A DNA stretch of 64,000 nucleotides from Listeria monocytogenes ATCC 19117 (GTDB taxonomy: Bacteria; Bacillota; Bacilli; Lactobacillales; Listeriaceae): contig NC_018584.1 in assembly GCF_000307025.1 (NCBI RefSeq), forward strand, positions 1,550,001-1,614,000. Reading direction: 5' to 3'. The position numbers and the translations under genes were made by a program. This document shows positions 11,156 through 21,433 of this stretch, in pieces; position 1 is the first letter of the stretch, and each line of letters opens with the position of its first letter. The notes beneath the pieces are model-generated. The model did no database searches, was not told the origin of the DNA, and was given only the letters and a program-made list of their open reading frames with translations.

Positions 11156-12091
11156 TTAAATAGATTGAATACTTTTTTTAATAACCGCCACAGAATTCGC
11201 AAATGCTTCTTTTTCTTTCTCATCTAATTTTAAAGAGATGATTTCTTTTACACCATTTTGACTTAAAACGGCTGGAACTCCGATAGCTAGACCACTTTCT
11301 CCGTATTCGCCATCGAGCACACAAGACACCGTTAAAGCACGCTGGCTCCCACTAAATATATGGCGACAAATCTCGACAATCGTACCACCTATGCCGTATT
11401 CTGTGCAGCCTTTTTGGTGGTAGATTTCAAAACCAGTATCCCGAGCAGTTTCACCTATTTGTTTCAAATCTAGTGCCTCGCCTAGTTTTTCCACACTATA
11501 TTCATTCACTGGTTTACCATAAATAGATGAATGGGACCACACGGGGAATTGAGAATCTCCGTGCTCACCAAGGATAAAAGCATCGATACTTTGAGCAGCA
11601 ATATCTAGTTTTTCTGCGAGTAAACGGCGTAACCTTGTTGTATCAAGCCATACCCCCGTTCCGAGTACTCGTTCTCTTGGTAAACCGGACAATTTCCACA
11701 CTTGGTATGTGATGATATCACACGGATTCGTCGCGATTAAGAAAATACCATTAAACCCGCCTTTCATCATCTCGGGCACAATGCTTGAAACGATTCTTGA
11801 AGTACTTCTCAGTTCGTCTAAACGAGTTTGTCCTTCTTTTAAAGGACCAGCAGTTACAGTGATTACAGCGATATCTACATCTGCACAATCGCTCGCATCA
11901 CGAACAGTAATATCCATTTTACCAGGCATAAATGCAGCTGCATCAGCCAAGTCTTTCCGATTCCCTTCTACACGTTCTTTATTTAAATCTACAAGAATTA
12001 ACTCTTCCACAAATTTTTGATTAACAAATGCGTGTGCTGCAGCTGTTCCTACATTTCCAGCTCCAATTATCATTACTTTACGCGGTTTCAT
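11156..12091 (-). CDS. L-lactate/malate dehydrogenase-family 2-hydroxyacid dehydrogenase
   Basis: 311 residues with the NAD-binding GAGNVG at 10-15, catalytic Asp150-Arg153 (LDTTRLRR) and His177 in GEHGDS, so the catalytic set of L-LDHs is intact. Reaction: 2-keto acid plus NADH to L-2-hydroxyacid. The specificity loop after the TAG motif (residues 79-82) is AGPLKEGQTR, one residue shorter than the usual AGxxQKPGETR, and the substrate-sensing Gln is not recognisable. It may therefore prefer another 2-keto acid. The ATG at 12091 has GGAGGAAG. It is monocistronic, between ruvA and yebC. Reference annotation usually calls it a second L-lactate dehydrogenase. Confidence 0.85.
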   Translation of the reverse strand: MKPRKVMIIGAGNVGTAAAHAFVNQKFVEELILVDLNKERVEGNRKDLADAAAFMPGKMDITVRDASDCADVDIAVITVTAGPLKEGQTRLDELRSTSRIVSSIVPEMMKGGFNGIFLIATNPCDIITYQVWKLSGLPRERVLGTGVWLDTTRLRRLLAEKLDIAAQSIDAFILGEHGDSQFPVWSHSSIYGKPVNEYSVEKLGEALDLKQIGETARDTGFEIYHQKGCTEYGIGGTIVEICRHIFSGSQRALTVSCVLDGEYGESGLAIGVPAVLSQNGVKEIISLKLDEKEKEAFANSVAVIKKSIQSI

Positions 12092-12116
12092 ATTTTCTTC
12101 CTCCTAGTGATTCATA

Positions 12117-12154
12117 TAAAACACCCCTATTCAAATTGTCCGAAAAAGGGGTGT
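12117..12154 (-). terminator. Terminator of yebC
   Basis: An 8-bp stem ACACCCCT/AGGGGTGT (12121-12128 with 12147-12154), an 18-nt loop and a TTTTATAT tail on the minus strand. Confidence 0.8.
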
Positions 12155-12160
12155 GTTGAC

Positions 12161-12886
12161 TTAATTTATCTCTGCGTTCGTATAAACTTCTTGCACGTCA
12201 TCATCATCTTCAAGTGCTTCTAACATTTTATCAAATTGTGTTTGATTATTTTCTGCAACTTCATTATAAACCGTTGGAAACATGGATAATTCAGCAGTAG
12301 CAAAAGTGTACCCGGCTTCTTGCAAAGCCTCTTTCACTTCCGGAAAAGTAGCCGGATCAGTAAAAATTTCAAATACATCTTCGCTTACTTCCACATCATC
12401 TGCCCCTGCTTCAATAGCCTCCAGCATGAATTCCTCTTCGTCCACATCTAAACCTTCGCGTAAAATAACAAGATAACCTTTACGATCAAACATATAGCTC
12501 ACACTACCGGTTTCACCAAGACTTCCACCGTTTTTATTAAAAGCTACACGAACATTGGTGCTCGTACGATTTTTATTATCTGTAAGCGCATGGACAAGAA
12601 CCGCAATTCCTCCCGGCGCATATCCTTCATAGGTTACTTCATCATAATTTTCGCCACTCGTATTACCAGCAGCTTTATCAATAGCTCGCTTAATATTATC
12701 GTTCGGCATGTTGACCGCTTTTGCTTTATCCATAACTAATCGGAGTGACGGGTTTAAATTCGGATCAGGACCTTTTTTCGCTGCAACAAAAATTTCTCTC
12801 GCTAATTTTTGGAATACTTTGGAACGCTTAGAATCTTGTGCATTTTTTCTACCTTGAATATTATTCCATTTTGAATGTCCTGACAT
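12161..12886 (-). CDS. YebC/PmpR-family protein (TACO1 family)
   Basis: 241 residues from [14 protein letters not shown], the invariant family N-terminus; the frame extends 24 codons upstream but AAAGGAG precedes this ATG correctly. Family members were long described as transcription regulators; more recent work on YebC and TACO1 supports a role in translation of proline-rich stretches. Conserved features include [13 protein letters not shown] and the acidic [20 protein letters not shown] region. It is a single gene followed by its own terminator. Confidence 0.92.
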   Translation of the reverse strand: MSGHSKWNNIQGRKNAQDSKRSKVFQKLAREIFVAAKKGPDPNLNPSLRLVMDKAKAVNMPNDNIKRAIDKAAGNTSGENYDEVTYEGYAPGGIAVLVHALTDNKNRTSTNVRVAFNKNGGSLGETGSVSYMFDRKGYLVILREGLDVDEEEFMLEAIEAGADDVEVSEDVFEIFTDPATFPEVKEALQEAGYTFATAELSMFPTVYNEVAENNQTQFDKMLEALEDDDDVQEVYTNAEIN

Positions 12887-12956
12887 ATATTTCACTCCTT
12901 TTAGATTTAGTAAAGCTTTTCTCCTACAAATTCTAACGTAAAAAGGGAGGAATCGC

Positions 12957-12990
12957 AATAAAAAAGTTACCGCAAAAAATTGCGATAACT
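12957..12990 (-). terminator. Terminator of pheA
   Basis: An 11-bp stem (12965-12975 with 12980-12990), a 4-nt loop and a TTTTTTAT tail on the minus strand. Confidence 0.9.
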
Positions 12991-12996
12991 CTTTAT

Positions 12997-13845
12997 TTAA
13001 GTCGTTTGTAAGCGGTGAACGTGATAAGTTCCAAGTTTATTTGCCGTTCCACCTAAAAGTGTTATTTCATCAAGCGCATTAGTTACGAGCGTTTCTTTCC
13101 CTTCTGAAAGTACATCAATCAAGAAAAAGTACTCGCCTAATGAGGTTTTAAGCGGTCTTGATTCGATTTTACTTAAATCAATATCCCGCCAAGCAAACGT
13201 AGATAAGACTTTATGTAACGCACCTGGCATATTGTTAGGCAAAATAACAGAAATAGACGTTTTTTCTTCTTCTTTTGGTAATAAAATTGAAACAGGTTTA
13301 CGACTTAAAACAAAAAATCTTGTTTGATTTAATTCCAAGTCTTGCGCATTTTCTTTGACGATTTCAAGCCCGTACTCATTCGCCGCCATGCGTGGTGCAA
13401 TAGCTGCGACAAGTTCTGTCGGATTATTACTAACCCATTTTGCAGCATAGGCTGTAGAAGGTGTAACTTCACGCTCTACTCCATATAATTCTGCTTGAAG
13501 AAATGTATGACACTGGGCAAGTGCTTGTGGGTGGGACATTACTTTTTGCACTGATTTCCAAGCGGATACGTGTGCTGGATGAACCATTAAATGTTGCGCA
13601 ATCGGGAGAACAATCTCCGCTACTACAGGGACACTTGAAAAATGAAATAAGTAGTCCAGCGTGATATTTACGCTTCCTTCAATCGTATTTTCAATTGGAA
13701 CAACAGCCACATCCACGTCTTCCTTTTCAATTGCCATAATACAATCTGGAATCGTACTCTTAGCTATCATCTCTTCTTTTGGAAAAGCCTTTGCTGCTGC
13801 CGCGTGTGTAAAAGATGCTGCTGGGCCTAAATAAGCAATTTTCAT
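12997..13845 (-). CDS. pheA: Prephenate dehydratase
   Basis: 282 residues from [14 protein letters not shown]; an upstream in-frame extension lacks a ribosome site, whereas AAAGGAG precedes this ATG. It converts prephenate to phenylpyruvate in phenylalanine synthesis. The catalytic TRF motif is at 175-177, followed by an ACT regulatory domain (about 195-275) with the phenylalanine-binding ESRP motif, so feedback inhibition by phenylalanine is expected. It lies after obg, as in Bacillus, but with a terminator between and no pheB. Confidence 0.97.
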   Translation of the reverse strand: MKIAYLGPAASFTHAAAAKAFPKEEMIAKSTIPDCIMAIEKEDVDVAVVPIENTIEGSVNITLDYLFHFSSVPVVAEIVLPIAQHLMVHPAHVSAWKSVQKVMSHPQALAQCHTFLQAELYGVEREVTPSTAYAAKWVSNNPTELVAAIAPRMAANEYGLEIVKENAQDLELNQTRFFVLSRKPVSILLPKEEEKTSISVILPNNMPGALHKVLSTFAWRDIDLSKIESRPLKTSLGEYFFLIDVLSEGKETLVTNALDEITLLGGTANKLGTYHVHRLQTT

Positions 13846-13870
13846 TTTCAACTCTCCTTTTATCGTAGCT

Positions 13871-13907
13871 AGGAAAAAAGCGTGCGCCAACTAATTGGCG
13901 CAGCACT
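13871..13907 (-). terminator. Terminator of obg
   Basis: A GC-rich stem of 11 to 13 bp with one bulged base (13878-13890 with 13895-13907) is followed by TTTTTTCC on the minus strand. Confidence 0.85.
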
Positions 13908-13911
13908 TTAT

Positions 13912-15201
13912 TTAATCCATAAATTCAAATTCATAATCAAGCAGGCGAACGATATCGCCGTCTTTAGCACCACGTTTTCTAAGCGCCTCATCAACACCCA
14001 TTGCACGAAGCTGACGAGCAAAACGACTAATAGATGCATCGCGCTCGAAGTTTGTCATCGTGAATAAGCGTTCAATTTTTGCACCACTTAGTACAAAAGT
14101 ACCGTCTGGCTCTCTAGAGATCTCGAAGTCAGGTTCTTCAGCAACATATTTGTAAAGAACTGTATCTTCGTCTTCTTGTTCCAAAATTTCATTAAGTGGA
14201 AATTCTGGAGTTGTTTCTAATTTATCCGCAATAGCAAGAAGTAATTCGCGAAGTCCCGTTTTTGTTACCGCAGAAATTGGGAATACCGGAATATCTTCAG
14301 CAATTTTTGTTTTAAATTCGTTTAAATTTTCTTCTGCATCTGGCATATCCATTTTATTAGCTACAATAATTTGTGGACGTTCCATTAGGCGCAAGTTGTA
14401 CTGTTCAAGTTCATTATTGATAGCCATATAGTCTTCGTATGGAACGCGTCCTTCTGAGCCCGACATATCAATGACATGCACGATAACACGTGTTCTTTCG
14501 ATATGACGTAAGAATTGATGCCCTAAACCAACACCTTGACTAGCGCCTTCAATTAGACCCGGTAAATCGGCCATAACAAAGCTACGACCATCTCCTGCGT
14601 CAACCATTCCTAAGTTTGGAACAATCGTCGTAAAGTGATACGCAGCGATTTTTGGTCTCGCAGCAGAAACAACAGATAATAGGGTTGATTTACCGACACT
14701 TGGGAAACCAACTAAACCAACATCTGCTAACACTTTAAGTTCTAATTGCACATTTCGTTCTTGTCCAGGTTCTCCGTTTTCAGAAAGTTCTGGAGCCGGA
14801 TTTGCTGGTGTTGCAAAGCGTTTGTTACCACGTCCGCCACGTCCAGCTTTTGCAATAACTGCGCGTTGACCATGTGCGACTAAATCAGCAATAATCTCAC
14901 CCGTATCAATATCTTTTACAATGGTTCCTTGTGGTACTTTGACAACTAAATCTTCTGCGCCGCGTCCATGCATACTTTTACTCATGCCATGTTCGCCGTG
15001 CTCTGCTTTAAAGATTCGTTTAAAGCGGAAATCAACCAATGTACGCAGACCTTCATCTACTACAAATACAACGTCTGCTCCTTTACCACCGTCACCGCCA
15101 GCAGGACCACCGTTTGGTACAAATTTTTCGCGACGGAATGCTACCATACCGTCCCCACCATTACCAGCTTTTACATATATCTTAACCTGATCTACAAACA
15201 T
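13912..15201 (-). CDS. obg: GTPase Obg/CgtA
   Basis: 429 residues from [13 protein letters not shown]. The glycine-rich Obg fold (1-158) is followed by the G domain with G1 GFPSVGKST (165-173), DLPGLIEG and NKMD, and then the C-terminal OCT domain typical of Gram-positive Obg. It is an essential GTPase acting in late 50S ribosome assembly and the stress response. The longest frame begins 21 codons upstream, but the GGGAGA site and the family N-terminus support 15201. It has its own promoter at 15242-15271, because glpK upstream ends in a strong terminator. Confidence 0.97.
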   Translation of the reverse strand: MFVDQVKIYVKAGNGGDGMVAFRREKFVPNGGPAGGDGGKGADVVFVVDEGLRTLVDFRFKRIFKAEHGEHGMSKSMHGRGAEDLVVKVPQGTIVKDIDTGEIIADLVAHGQRAVIAKAGRGGRGNKRFATPANPAPELSENGEPGQERNVQLELKVLADVGLVGFPSVGKSTLLSVVSAARPKIAAYHFTTIVPNLGMVDAGDGRSFVMADLPGLIEGASQGVGLGHQFLRHIERTRVIVHVIDMSGSEGRVPYEDYMAINNELEQYNLRLMERPQIIVANKMDMPDAEENLNEFKTKIAEDIPVFPISAVTKTGLRELLLAIADKLETTPEFPLNEILEQEDEDTVLYKYVAEEPDFEISREPDGTFVLSGAKIERLFTMTNFERDASISRFARQLRAMGVDEALRKRGAKDGDIVRLLDYEFEFMD

Positions 15202-15241
15202 AATTTTTATATTCTCCCGTTCCTTAAAAGTCTTATCTTTC

Positions 15242-15271
15242 ATTATAACGAATAAACTATACATCTGTCAC
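15242..15271 (-). promoter_or_regulatory. Predicted SigA promoter of obg
   Basis: TATAAT (15242-15247) lies 18 nt from GTGACA (15266-15271) on the minus strand, just downstream of the glpK terminator. Confidence 0.7.
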
Positions 15272-15313
15272 TATATTTATTTCTATTTCCAAATATTTAT
15301 TTGTTTTACATAA

Positions 15314-15348
15314 CAAAAAAGCGCCAAATGCTTTTACACATTTGGCGC
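15314..15348 (-). terminator. Terminator of glpFK
   Basis: A perfect 10-bp stem GCGCCAAATG/CATTTGGCGC (15321-15330 with 15339-15348) followed by TTTTTTG on the minus strand. Confidence 0.95.
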
Positions 15349-15359
15349 ATCTTAAAATT

Positions 15360-16910
<1,551 letters not shown>

Positions 16911-16927
16911 CTAGTTATTATTCTAGC

Positions 16928-17746
16928 TTATGCTAAATCTTTTTTCTTGTCGAGTTGCATCGTTAAAATAAGAATTAAAACAAATAATACTGCGAACACC
17001 CAGAACCACATTCCTAGTTCTCCGTTAATAATGGCATTATACCCTAAAGCACCTAATGCACCGCCCATGATTGGTCCAATAACTGGAACCCATGAGTAAC
17101 CCCAATCAGATCCACCTTTGCCAGAAATCGGCCAAACAAAATGCGCAATTCTCGGTCCAAGGTCACGAGCTGGGTTGATGGCATAACCAGTAGTTCCACC
17201 AAGAGACATCCCGATAGCTACGATTAATGCGCCGACAACAAGTGGATTTAATCCATCTGAAAAAGAATTTGCACCTAGTGATAGTAATCCAAATACTAAA
17301 ATAAAAGTACCTAATGCTTCACCAAAAAAGTTAGATGTAAAATGGCGAATAGCTGGCGCCGTTGCAAAAACACCTAGTTTTGTTGGTTTGTCTTCTGTTT
17401 GTTTCCAGTGAGGATAGTAATGTAACCATATTAGCGTTGCCCCAATAAATGCTCCGATAAACTGAGCAAGAATATATGGCAATACGTAATTCCACGGGAA
17501 AGCACCTGCAAGCGCCATACCAATAGTTACAGCAGGGTTAAGATGGGCCATACTCATATATCCTGAAACATATACACCCATTGTAACACCTAGCCCCCAA
17601 GCTAAAGTAATAACGACCCAGCCGCCATTCTCCGCTTTAGATCTTTTCAGTGAAACACCTGCTACGACACCAGCACCTAAAATAATTAGGATAGCCGTAC
17701 CAATAACTTCACCTAGAAATTGTGTTGCTAAACTTGTGTCAATCAT
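16928..17746 (-). CDS. glpF: Glycerol uptake facilitator (aquaglyceroporin)
   Basis: 272 residues from MIDTSLATQFLGE; GAAGGAG lies correctly upstream, and an upstream 36-codon extension lies in the leader RNA. It has six membrane helices and the two half-helix motifs NPA (70-72) and NPAR (191-194); the Asp after the second motif marks a glycerol rather than a pure water channel. It lets glycerol diffuse in for capture by GlpK. Expression appears controlled at several levels: cre site, leader terminator and a possible SigB promoter. Confidence 0.96.
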   Translation of the reverse strand: MIDTSLATQFLGEVIGTAILIILGAGVVAGVSLKRSKAENGGWVVITLAWGLGVTMGVYVSGYMSMAHLNPAVTIGMALAGAFPWNYVLPYILAQFIGAFIGATLIWLHYYPHWKQTEDKPTKLGVFATAPAIRHFTSNFFGEALGTFILVFGLLSLGANSFSDGLNPLVVGALIVAIGMSLGGTTGYAINPARDLGPRIAHFVWPISGKGGSDWGYSWVPVIGPIMGGALGALGYNAIINGELGMWFWVFAVLFVLILILTMQLDKKKDLA

Positions 17747-17834
17747 CTTTTCCAACTCCTTCTTCTTGCTTATTTGTATCACCGGAATTTTAACACTTAC
17801 TAGTCCCCTTACATTCCGATTATCAATTAACTTC

Positions 17835-17896
17835 AAAAAAAGAATGACAATCAAAACGTAGGCACACTAGTACCCTTGCATCGTTTCGATTGTCAT
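17835..17896 (-). promoter_or_regulatory. Leader terminator of glpFK, candidate GlpP antitermination site
   Basis: A 15-bp stem (17844-17858 with 17882-17896, one G-U pair) with a 23-nt loop is followed on the minus strand by TCTTTTTTTG. It lies between the predicted start site (about 17923) and glpF, so transcription must read through it to reach the genes. In B. subtilis the glpFK and glpD leaders carry such a hairpin, overcome by GlpP with glycerol-3-phosphate; the same mechanism is inferred here. Confidence 0.75.
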
Positions 17897-17929
17897 CTCT
17901 TCTCCTGACATTTTAATTAACTTGAGTCT

Positions 17930-17958
17930 ATTTAATCATATCAAGAAAACGCTGTCAA
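17930..17958 (-). promoter_or_regulatory. Predicted SigA promoter of glpFK
   Basis: A perfect TTGACA (17953-17958) with a 17-nt spacer to TTAAAT (17930-17935) on the minus strand. The -35 is embedded in a cre site. Confidence 0.75.
17944..17957 (-). promoter_or_regulatory. CcpA cre site on the glpFK promoter
   Basis: AGAAAACGCTGTCA on the plus strand matches the cre consensus TGWAANCGNTNWCA at 13 of 14 positions. It covers part of the -35 box and spacer, a position that would block RNA polymerase, so glucose repression of glycerol uptake is expected. Confidence 0.75.
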
Positions 17959-18010
17959 TCAAACGACTTGTCCTATTTTTCACAATGTCTCTTCATCTGC
18001 CTCTTTACAT

Positions 18011-18036
18011 TTACCCCAATTCACGAGAGTTATAAC
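18011..18036 (-). promoter_or_regulatory. SigB-like promoter upstream of glpFK
   Basis: On the minus strand GTTA (18033-18036) is followed after 16 nt by GGGTAA (18011-18016), close to the SigB consensus GTTT-N13-17-GGGWAT. Published proteomics links SigB to glycerol use in L. monocytogenes, which fits. There is one mismatch in each hexamer, so this is only a candidate. Confidence 0.45.
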
Positions 18037-18073
18037 CCTTTTTAAAAGAAATTAATTCACAAAGATGAAAACA

Positions 18074-18100
18074 CAAAAAAACCGCCACAAGTGGCGGTTT
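18074..18100 (-). terminator. Terminator of rplU-prp-rpmA
   Basis: A 10-bp stem AAACCGCCAC/GTGGCGGTTT (18079-18088 with 18091-18100) with a very short loop and a TTTTTTTG tail on the minus strand. Confidence 0.9.
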
Positions 18101-18111
18101 TAAATTTGTAT

Positions 18112-18402
18112 TTAAGCTTCTTGTACTTCAGGATAAACGCTAACTTTTTTCTTGTCGCGTCCCATACGTTCGAAACGTACAACGCCGTCAGTTTTAGCGA
18201 ATAAAGTATCATCGCCGCCACGTCCTACGTTAGTTCCTGGATAGATTTTAGTACCACGTTGACGGTAAAGGATAGATCCACCAGTAACAAATTGTCCGTC
18301 CGCACGTTTTGCACCTAAACGTTTTGATTCAGAGTCACGTCCGTTAGAAGTCGAACCGCCACCCTTTTTGTGCGCAAAATGTTGAATATCAAATTTTAAC
18401 AT
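18112..18402 (-). CDS. rpmA: 50S ribosomal protein L27
   Basis: 96 residues. It begins [18 protein letters not shown]: the Firmicute form with a nine-residue extension that must be removed after Phe9 to expose the mature Ala-His-Lys terminus near the peptidyl-transferase centre. The processing protease Prp is encoded directly upstream (gap 13 nt), the pairing known from Staphylococcus aureus. AGGAGGTGG precedes the ATG. Third gene of the rplU-prp-rpmA operon. Confidence 0.98.
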
Positions 18403-18415
18403 GAAATTCCACCTC

Positions 18416-18733
18416 CTATTTGGAGTTAATTTTTATATGATCAGGATAGCTGTACGCTAATGACCTTAGTTGATTTTCCATCCCTGTAAGCAAGATTTGC
18501 ACCACGTCATCTCCGACATAATCAGCAGGCACAGAATAGTAAAGGTAACCCTCCGACTCTTCTATTACAGGCTCAAAATCACGTACTTCCGAAATAGCAT
18601 TCACCATTCCAAAAGCAATAGAGGATGCTCCTGCACATACCAAATCACTGCCATGTTCGGCAAAATCGGCGTGTCCACTCATTGTAAAAGAAATTATTTG
18701 GTTGTCTTCTCGCATAACATCGACTTGAATCAT
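18416..18733 (-). CDS. prp: Ribosomal-processing cysteine protease Prp
   Basis: 105 residues. The motif [19 protein letters not shown] supplies catalytic His21 and Cys33 of the Prp (YsxB) family. It cuts the N-terminal extension from ribosomal protein L27. Its position between rplU and rpmA is invariant in Firmicutes whose L27 carries the extension. The ATG at 18733 has an AAAGGAC site; the gene ends 13 nt before rpmA and begins 18 nt after rplU. Confidence 0.95.
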
Positions 18734-18751
18734 TGTTTTCGTCCTTTCAAA

Positions 18752-19060
18752 TTAAGCATTGATAGCATCAATAGTTAATTTTGTGTAAGGTTGACGATGA
18801 CCTTGTTTTTTGTGGTAGTTCTTTTTCGGTTTATATTTATAAACTGTCAATTTCTTCGCACGGCCTTGTTTTTCAACTTTAGCTGTTACAGTTGCGCCTT
18901 CCACGAATGGAACGCCAACTTTAGCGGAATCTCCACCTACGAATAGAACTTTGTCAAAAGTAACAACATCACCAACTTCACCTGCTAATTTCTCAACATA
19001 GATCTCTTGGCCTGCTTCTACTTTGATTTGTTTCCCACCTGTTTCAATAATTGCGTACAT
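18752..19060 (-). CDS. rplU: 50S ribosomal protein L21
   Basis: 102 residues, the standard length. It starts [14 protein letters not shown] and has the conserved C-terminal [17 protein letters not shown]. It binds 23S rRNA in the large subunit. The ATG at 19060 has GAGGAGGTG. It is the first gene of the operon and is preceded by a structured leader of about 105 nt of the L21 autoregulatory type. Confidence 0.98.
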   Translation of the reverse strand: MYAIIETGGKQIKVEAGQEIYVEKLAGEVGDVVTFDKVLFVGGDSAKVGVPFVEGATVTAKVEKQGRAKKLTVYKYKPKKNYHKKQGHRQPYTKLTIDAINA

Positions 19061-19167
19061 ACTTGCACCTCCTCATATACTAAGACTCGCCATCACAGGG
19101 GATTTACACGAAGTAAATACTTGACCCAGCTCTGTGCGGTTGTAGCTTGGTGCGCTACAAACATAAC
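19061..19167 (-). promoter_or_regulatory. L21 leader (ribosomal protein autoregulatory element)
   Basis: The leader RNA before rplU contains complementary segments (CCGCACAGAGC with later CTGTGATGGCGAG, and TTTAC-TTCG-TGTAAA), consistent with the conserved L21 leader of Firmicutes, through which L21 is thought to control its operon. The assignment rests on position and these helices; a covariance search was not possible. Confidence 0.7.
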
Positions 19168-19173
19168 AGTAAA

Positions 19174-19203
19174 ATGATAGCATAAGCAAGCAGCCTATGT
19201 CAA
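19174..19203 (-). promoter_or_regulatory. Predicted SigA promoter of rplU-prp-rpmA
   Basis: A perfect TTGACA (19198-19203) lies 18 nt upstream of TATCAT (19174-19179), which has an extended TGC. Confidence 0.75.
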
Positions 19204-19216
19204 CCAATTGTTGATT

Positions 19217-20578
19217 TTAGTTTTCCACCCGGCCAATTTGATAAAACGGGACTCTTTCATCCGCCACTTCCCAATCAATTGGCGCATTACTTAGCGTATT
19301 CAAATCTAAAAAAGTATCTAAAACATCTTCTGTCGTAATAATTTGGATATTGCTTGGCTCATTTTGCATAATCCCTGAAAGCTCTCGTTCTAATTCGAAA
19401 GCAAGCGTCTCTTTGGAAGCCACATGGCCCGTCGCATAACAAACTGGACAAGGCATCGTTGTCGTTTCTAAAAAGGATTGCTGTTTTTTGCGTCTCGTCA
19501 GTTGTAATAGCCCTGACTGCGATAAAGCAGCAACTTGTGTTGTAATATATTCTTCGCGAGTTTTGATCTCTAACGCTTCATAAAGCGCTGTGTAGCCCAA
19601 TTCTGACATTCCTCCAATAAAATCCACTAATATCATCCCACTCATATTACGTAACCTAATTTGTCGAAGGATTTCAGGAACTGCTTTGAGATTTACTGAT
19701 TCTACTGTTTTTTCTTTTGCTGTGGTACCTTTAAATTTACCTGAGTTTACATCAACAACCCACATCGCTTCTGTTTTTTCAATAAATAAAGAAGAACCAT
19801 TACTTAAATGAACCACTGGTCGTGCGAGCCTATCTATTTGAGCTTTGATACCTAGGTCCGCAAATAAATCAGCGCTTTTCTTTATGATGATTTGCTTATC
19901 CGGCCATAGCATTTCTAGCATTTTAGCAAACTCAAAATCATCCGTAATTACTTCTGATGGTGCGTATCGTTGAATGAACTGTTTCGTACTATTTAAAATT
20001 CCCGAAGCCACTGATAATAGTAAGCCAGGTTTTTTCCGCTTGCTAGCTTCTTTTAATAATGTTTGATGTTTATCTCTCGCTTGAACCAAGGCTTGTTGCA
20101 ATTGCTCTTTCGTCGCAAATTCTGCATTAGATCGAATAATTACCGCTTCATTTTCTTCCACCATGGTTTCCGTTATTTTCTTTAATCTGATTTTGTCTCC
20201 TATTCTTTTAGAAATAGAAATATATTCTTTTCCATACAAATAAATAAGCAAGTCACCAGAAAATTCCAGTATACCAGTTAATAACGGAAGTTTCGTCGCG
20301 CTGCCTTCCCGCACAATTTGAACTGGAATTTTAGCACCTTGCGTTTTATCATAGCTTTCCGGAATATCTTTTAAATGGATGAAACCTTTGTTATTATTAC
20401 CTAAATCAACAAAAGCTGCTTCCACTTTTCGATCGATTTTTTGAATAAATCCATAATAAATATCACCAACTTGAACTTTTTCAGAAGGTCGTACAATTTC
20501 AATATCTATTAACAAATCATCTTCCATTGCTGCTATTCGTTTTTCTATAGGAGCCGCACTTACTACTAGCTTTTTCAT
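19217..20578 (-). CDS. rng: Ribonuclease G/E family endoribonuclease
   Basis: 453 residues. An S1-like RNA-binding segment (about 35-125) is followed by an RNase H-like and DNase I-like catalytic core; the paired metal-binding aspartates are visible as Asp276 (VVDVNSG) and Asp319 (LVDFIGG). A CPVC zinc-link motif is at 377-380. It is RNase G-sized, without the long degradosome tail of RNase E. B. subtilis lacks this family, so the gene is a difference in RNA metabolism. The ATG at 20578 has AAAGGTG. It follows minD, where B. subtilis has spoIVFAB. Confidence 0.92.
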   Translation of the reverse strand: MKKLVVSAAPIEKRIAAMEDDLLIDIEIVRPSEKVQVGDIYYGFIQKIDRKVEAAFVDLGNNNKGFIHLKDIPESYDKTQGAKIPVQIVREGSATKLPLLTGILEFSGDLLIYLYGKEYISISKRIGDKIRLKKITETMVEENEAVIIRSNAEFATKEQLQQALVQARDKHQTLLKEASKRKKPGLLLSVASGILNSTKQFIQRYAPSEVITDDFEFAKMLEMLWPDKQIIIKKSADLFADLGIKAQIDRLARPVVHLSNGSSLFIEKTEAMWVVDVNSGKFKGTTAKEKTVESVNLKAVPEILRQIRLRNMSGMILVDFIGGMSELGYTALYEALEIKTREEYITTQVAALSQSGLLQLTRRKKQQSFLETTTMPCPVCYATGHVASKETLAFELERELSGIMQNEPSNIQIITTEDVLDTFLDLNTLSNAPIDWEVADERVPFYQIGRVEN

Positions 20579-20593
20579 ACAATCACCTTTTAT

Positions 20594-20624
20594 AAAGACC
20601 CTTCATCTTAAAGATAAAGGGTCT
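20594..20624 (-). terminator. Hairpin between minD and rng
   Basis: AGACCCTT/AAGGGTCT (20617-20624 with 20596-20603), extended by an ATCTT/AAGAT inner helix, and a TTTATA tail on the minus strand. It lies between minD and the rng ribosome site and could limit read-through into rng. Confidence 0.55.
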
Positions 20625-20630
20625 AATTTT

Positions 20631-21431
20631 TTATTTCCCGCTAAAAAGTTGCTTTAAGCGAGCGAAAAATCCCGCTTTTTTTGTTTCAATCGACATTAAA
20701 GGGATAGATTCTCCAAGAATACGTCGAGCAATATTACGATAACCTTGTGAAGCACGGTTATTTGGTAACATAGCGACAGGATCCCCACTGTTCGAAGAGC
20801 GAATAACTTCATCATCATCAATGATAATACCAAGTAATTCAATTGATAAATGTGTGGTAATTTCATCAATATCCATTACATCACCATTCATCATCATTTG
20901 TGTACGAATACGGTTAATAATTAATTTTGGTGGCTCAATATCTTCTTTTTCCAGTAAACCGATAATTCTATCTGCATCACGAACTGCTGATATTTCTGGC
21001 GTTGTAACTACAATTGCTTTGTCTGCACCAGCAACGGCATTTTTATAGCCAGTTTCAATTCCTGCAGGACAATCAATTAAAATAAAATCATAGTCTGGGC
21101 GGAGTTGATTAATTAAATCCACCATTTGTTCACCCGAAACAGCATTTTTATCAGTAGTTTGCGCCGCTGGAAGCAAGAAAAGTAAATCATCAAAACGTTT
21201 ATCTTTAATCATTGCTTGATGAATTTTACAGCGACCTTCTACCACATCTACTAAATCATAAATAATTCGATTTTCAAGACCTAAAACAACATCTAAATTG
21301 CGAAGGCCGATATCCATATCAATCAAGCACACTTTCTTACCTTGAAGAGCAAGTGCCGTTCCCAAGTTAGCAGTTGAAGTAGTTTTTCCTACTCCACCTT
21401 TCCCAGAAGTAATGACTATAGCTTCTCCCAT
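20631..21431 (-). CDS. minD: Septum site-determining ATPase MinD
   Basis: 266 residues. Deviant Walker A GKGGVGKTT (10-18) marks the MinD/ParA ATPases; DMDIGLRNLD and LIDCPAGIE follow. The C-terminus FFARLKQLFSGK is the amphipathic membrane-targeting helix. MinD recruits MinC to the membrane to block division at the poles. Its ATG at 21431 lies 2 nt after the minC stop with an AAGGAGGG site, so the pair is made together. Confidence 0.97.
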   Translation of the reverse strand: MGEAIVITSGKGGVGKTTSTANLGTALALQGKKVCLIDMDIGLRNLDVVLGLENRIIYDLVDVVEGRCKIHQAMIKDKRFDDLLFLLPAAQTTDKNAVSGEQMVDLINQLRPDYDFILIDCPAGIETGYKNAVAGADKAIVVTTPEISAVRDADRIIGLLEKEDIEPPKLIINRIRTQMMMNGDVMDIDEITTHLSIELLGIIIDDDEVIRSSNSGDPVAMLPNNRASQGYRNIARRILGESIPLMSIETKKAGFFARLKQLFSGK

Positions 21432-21433
21432 GT

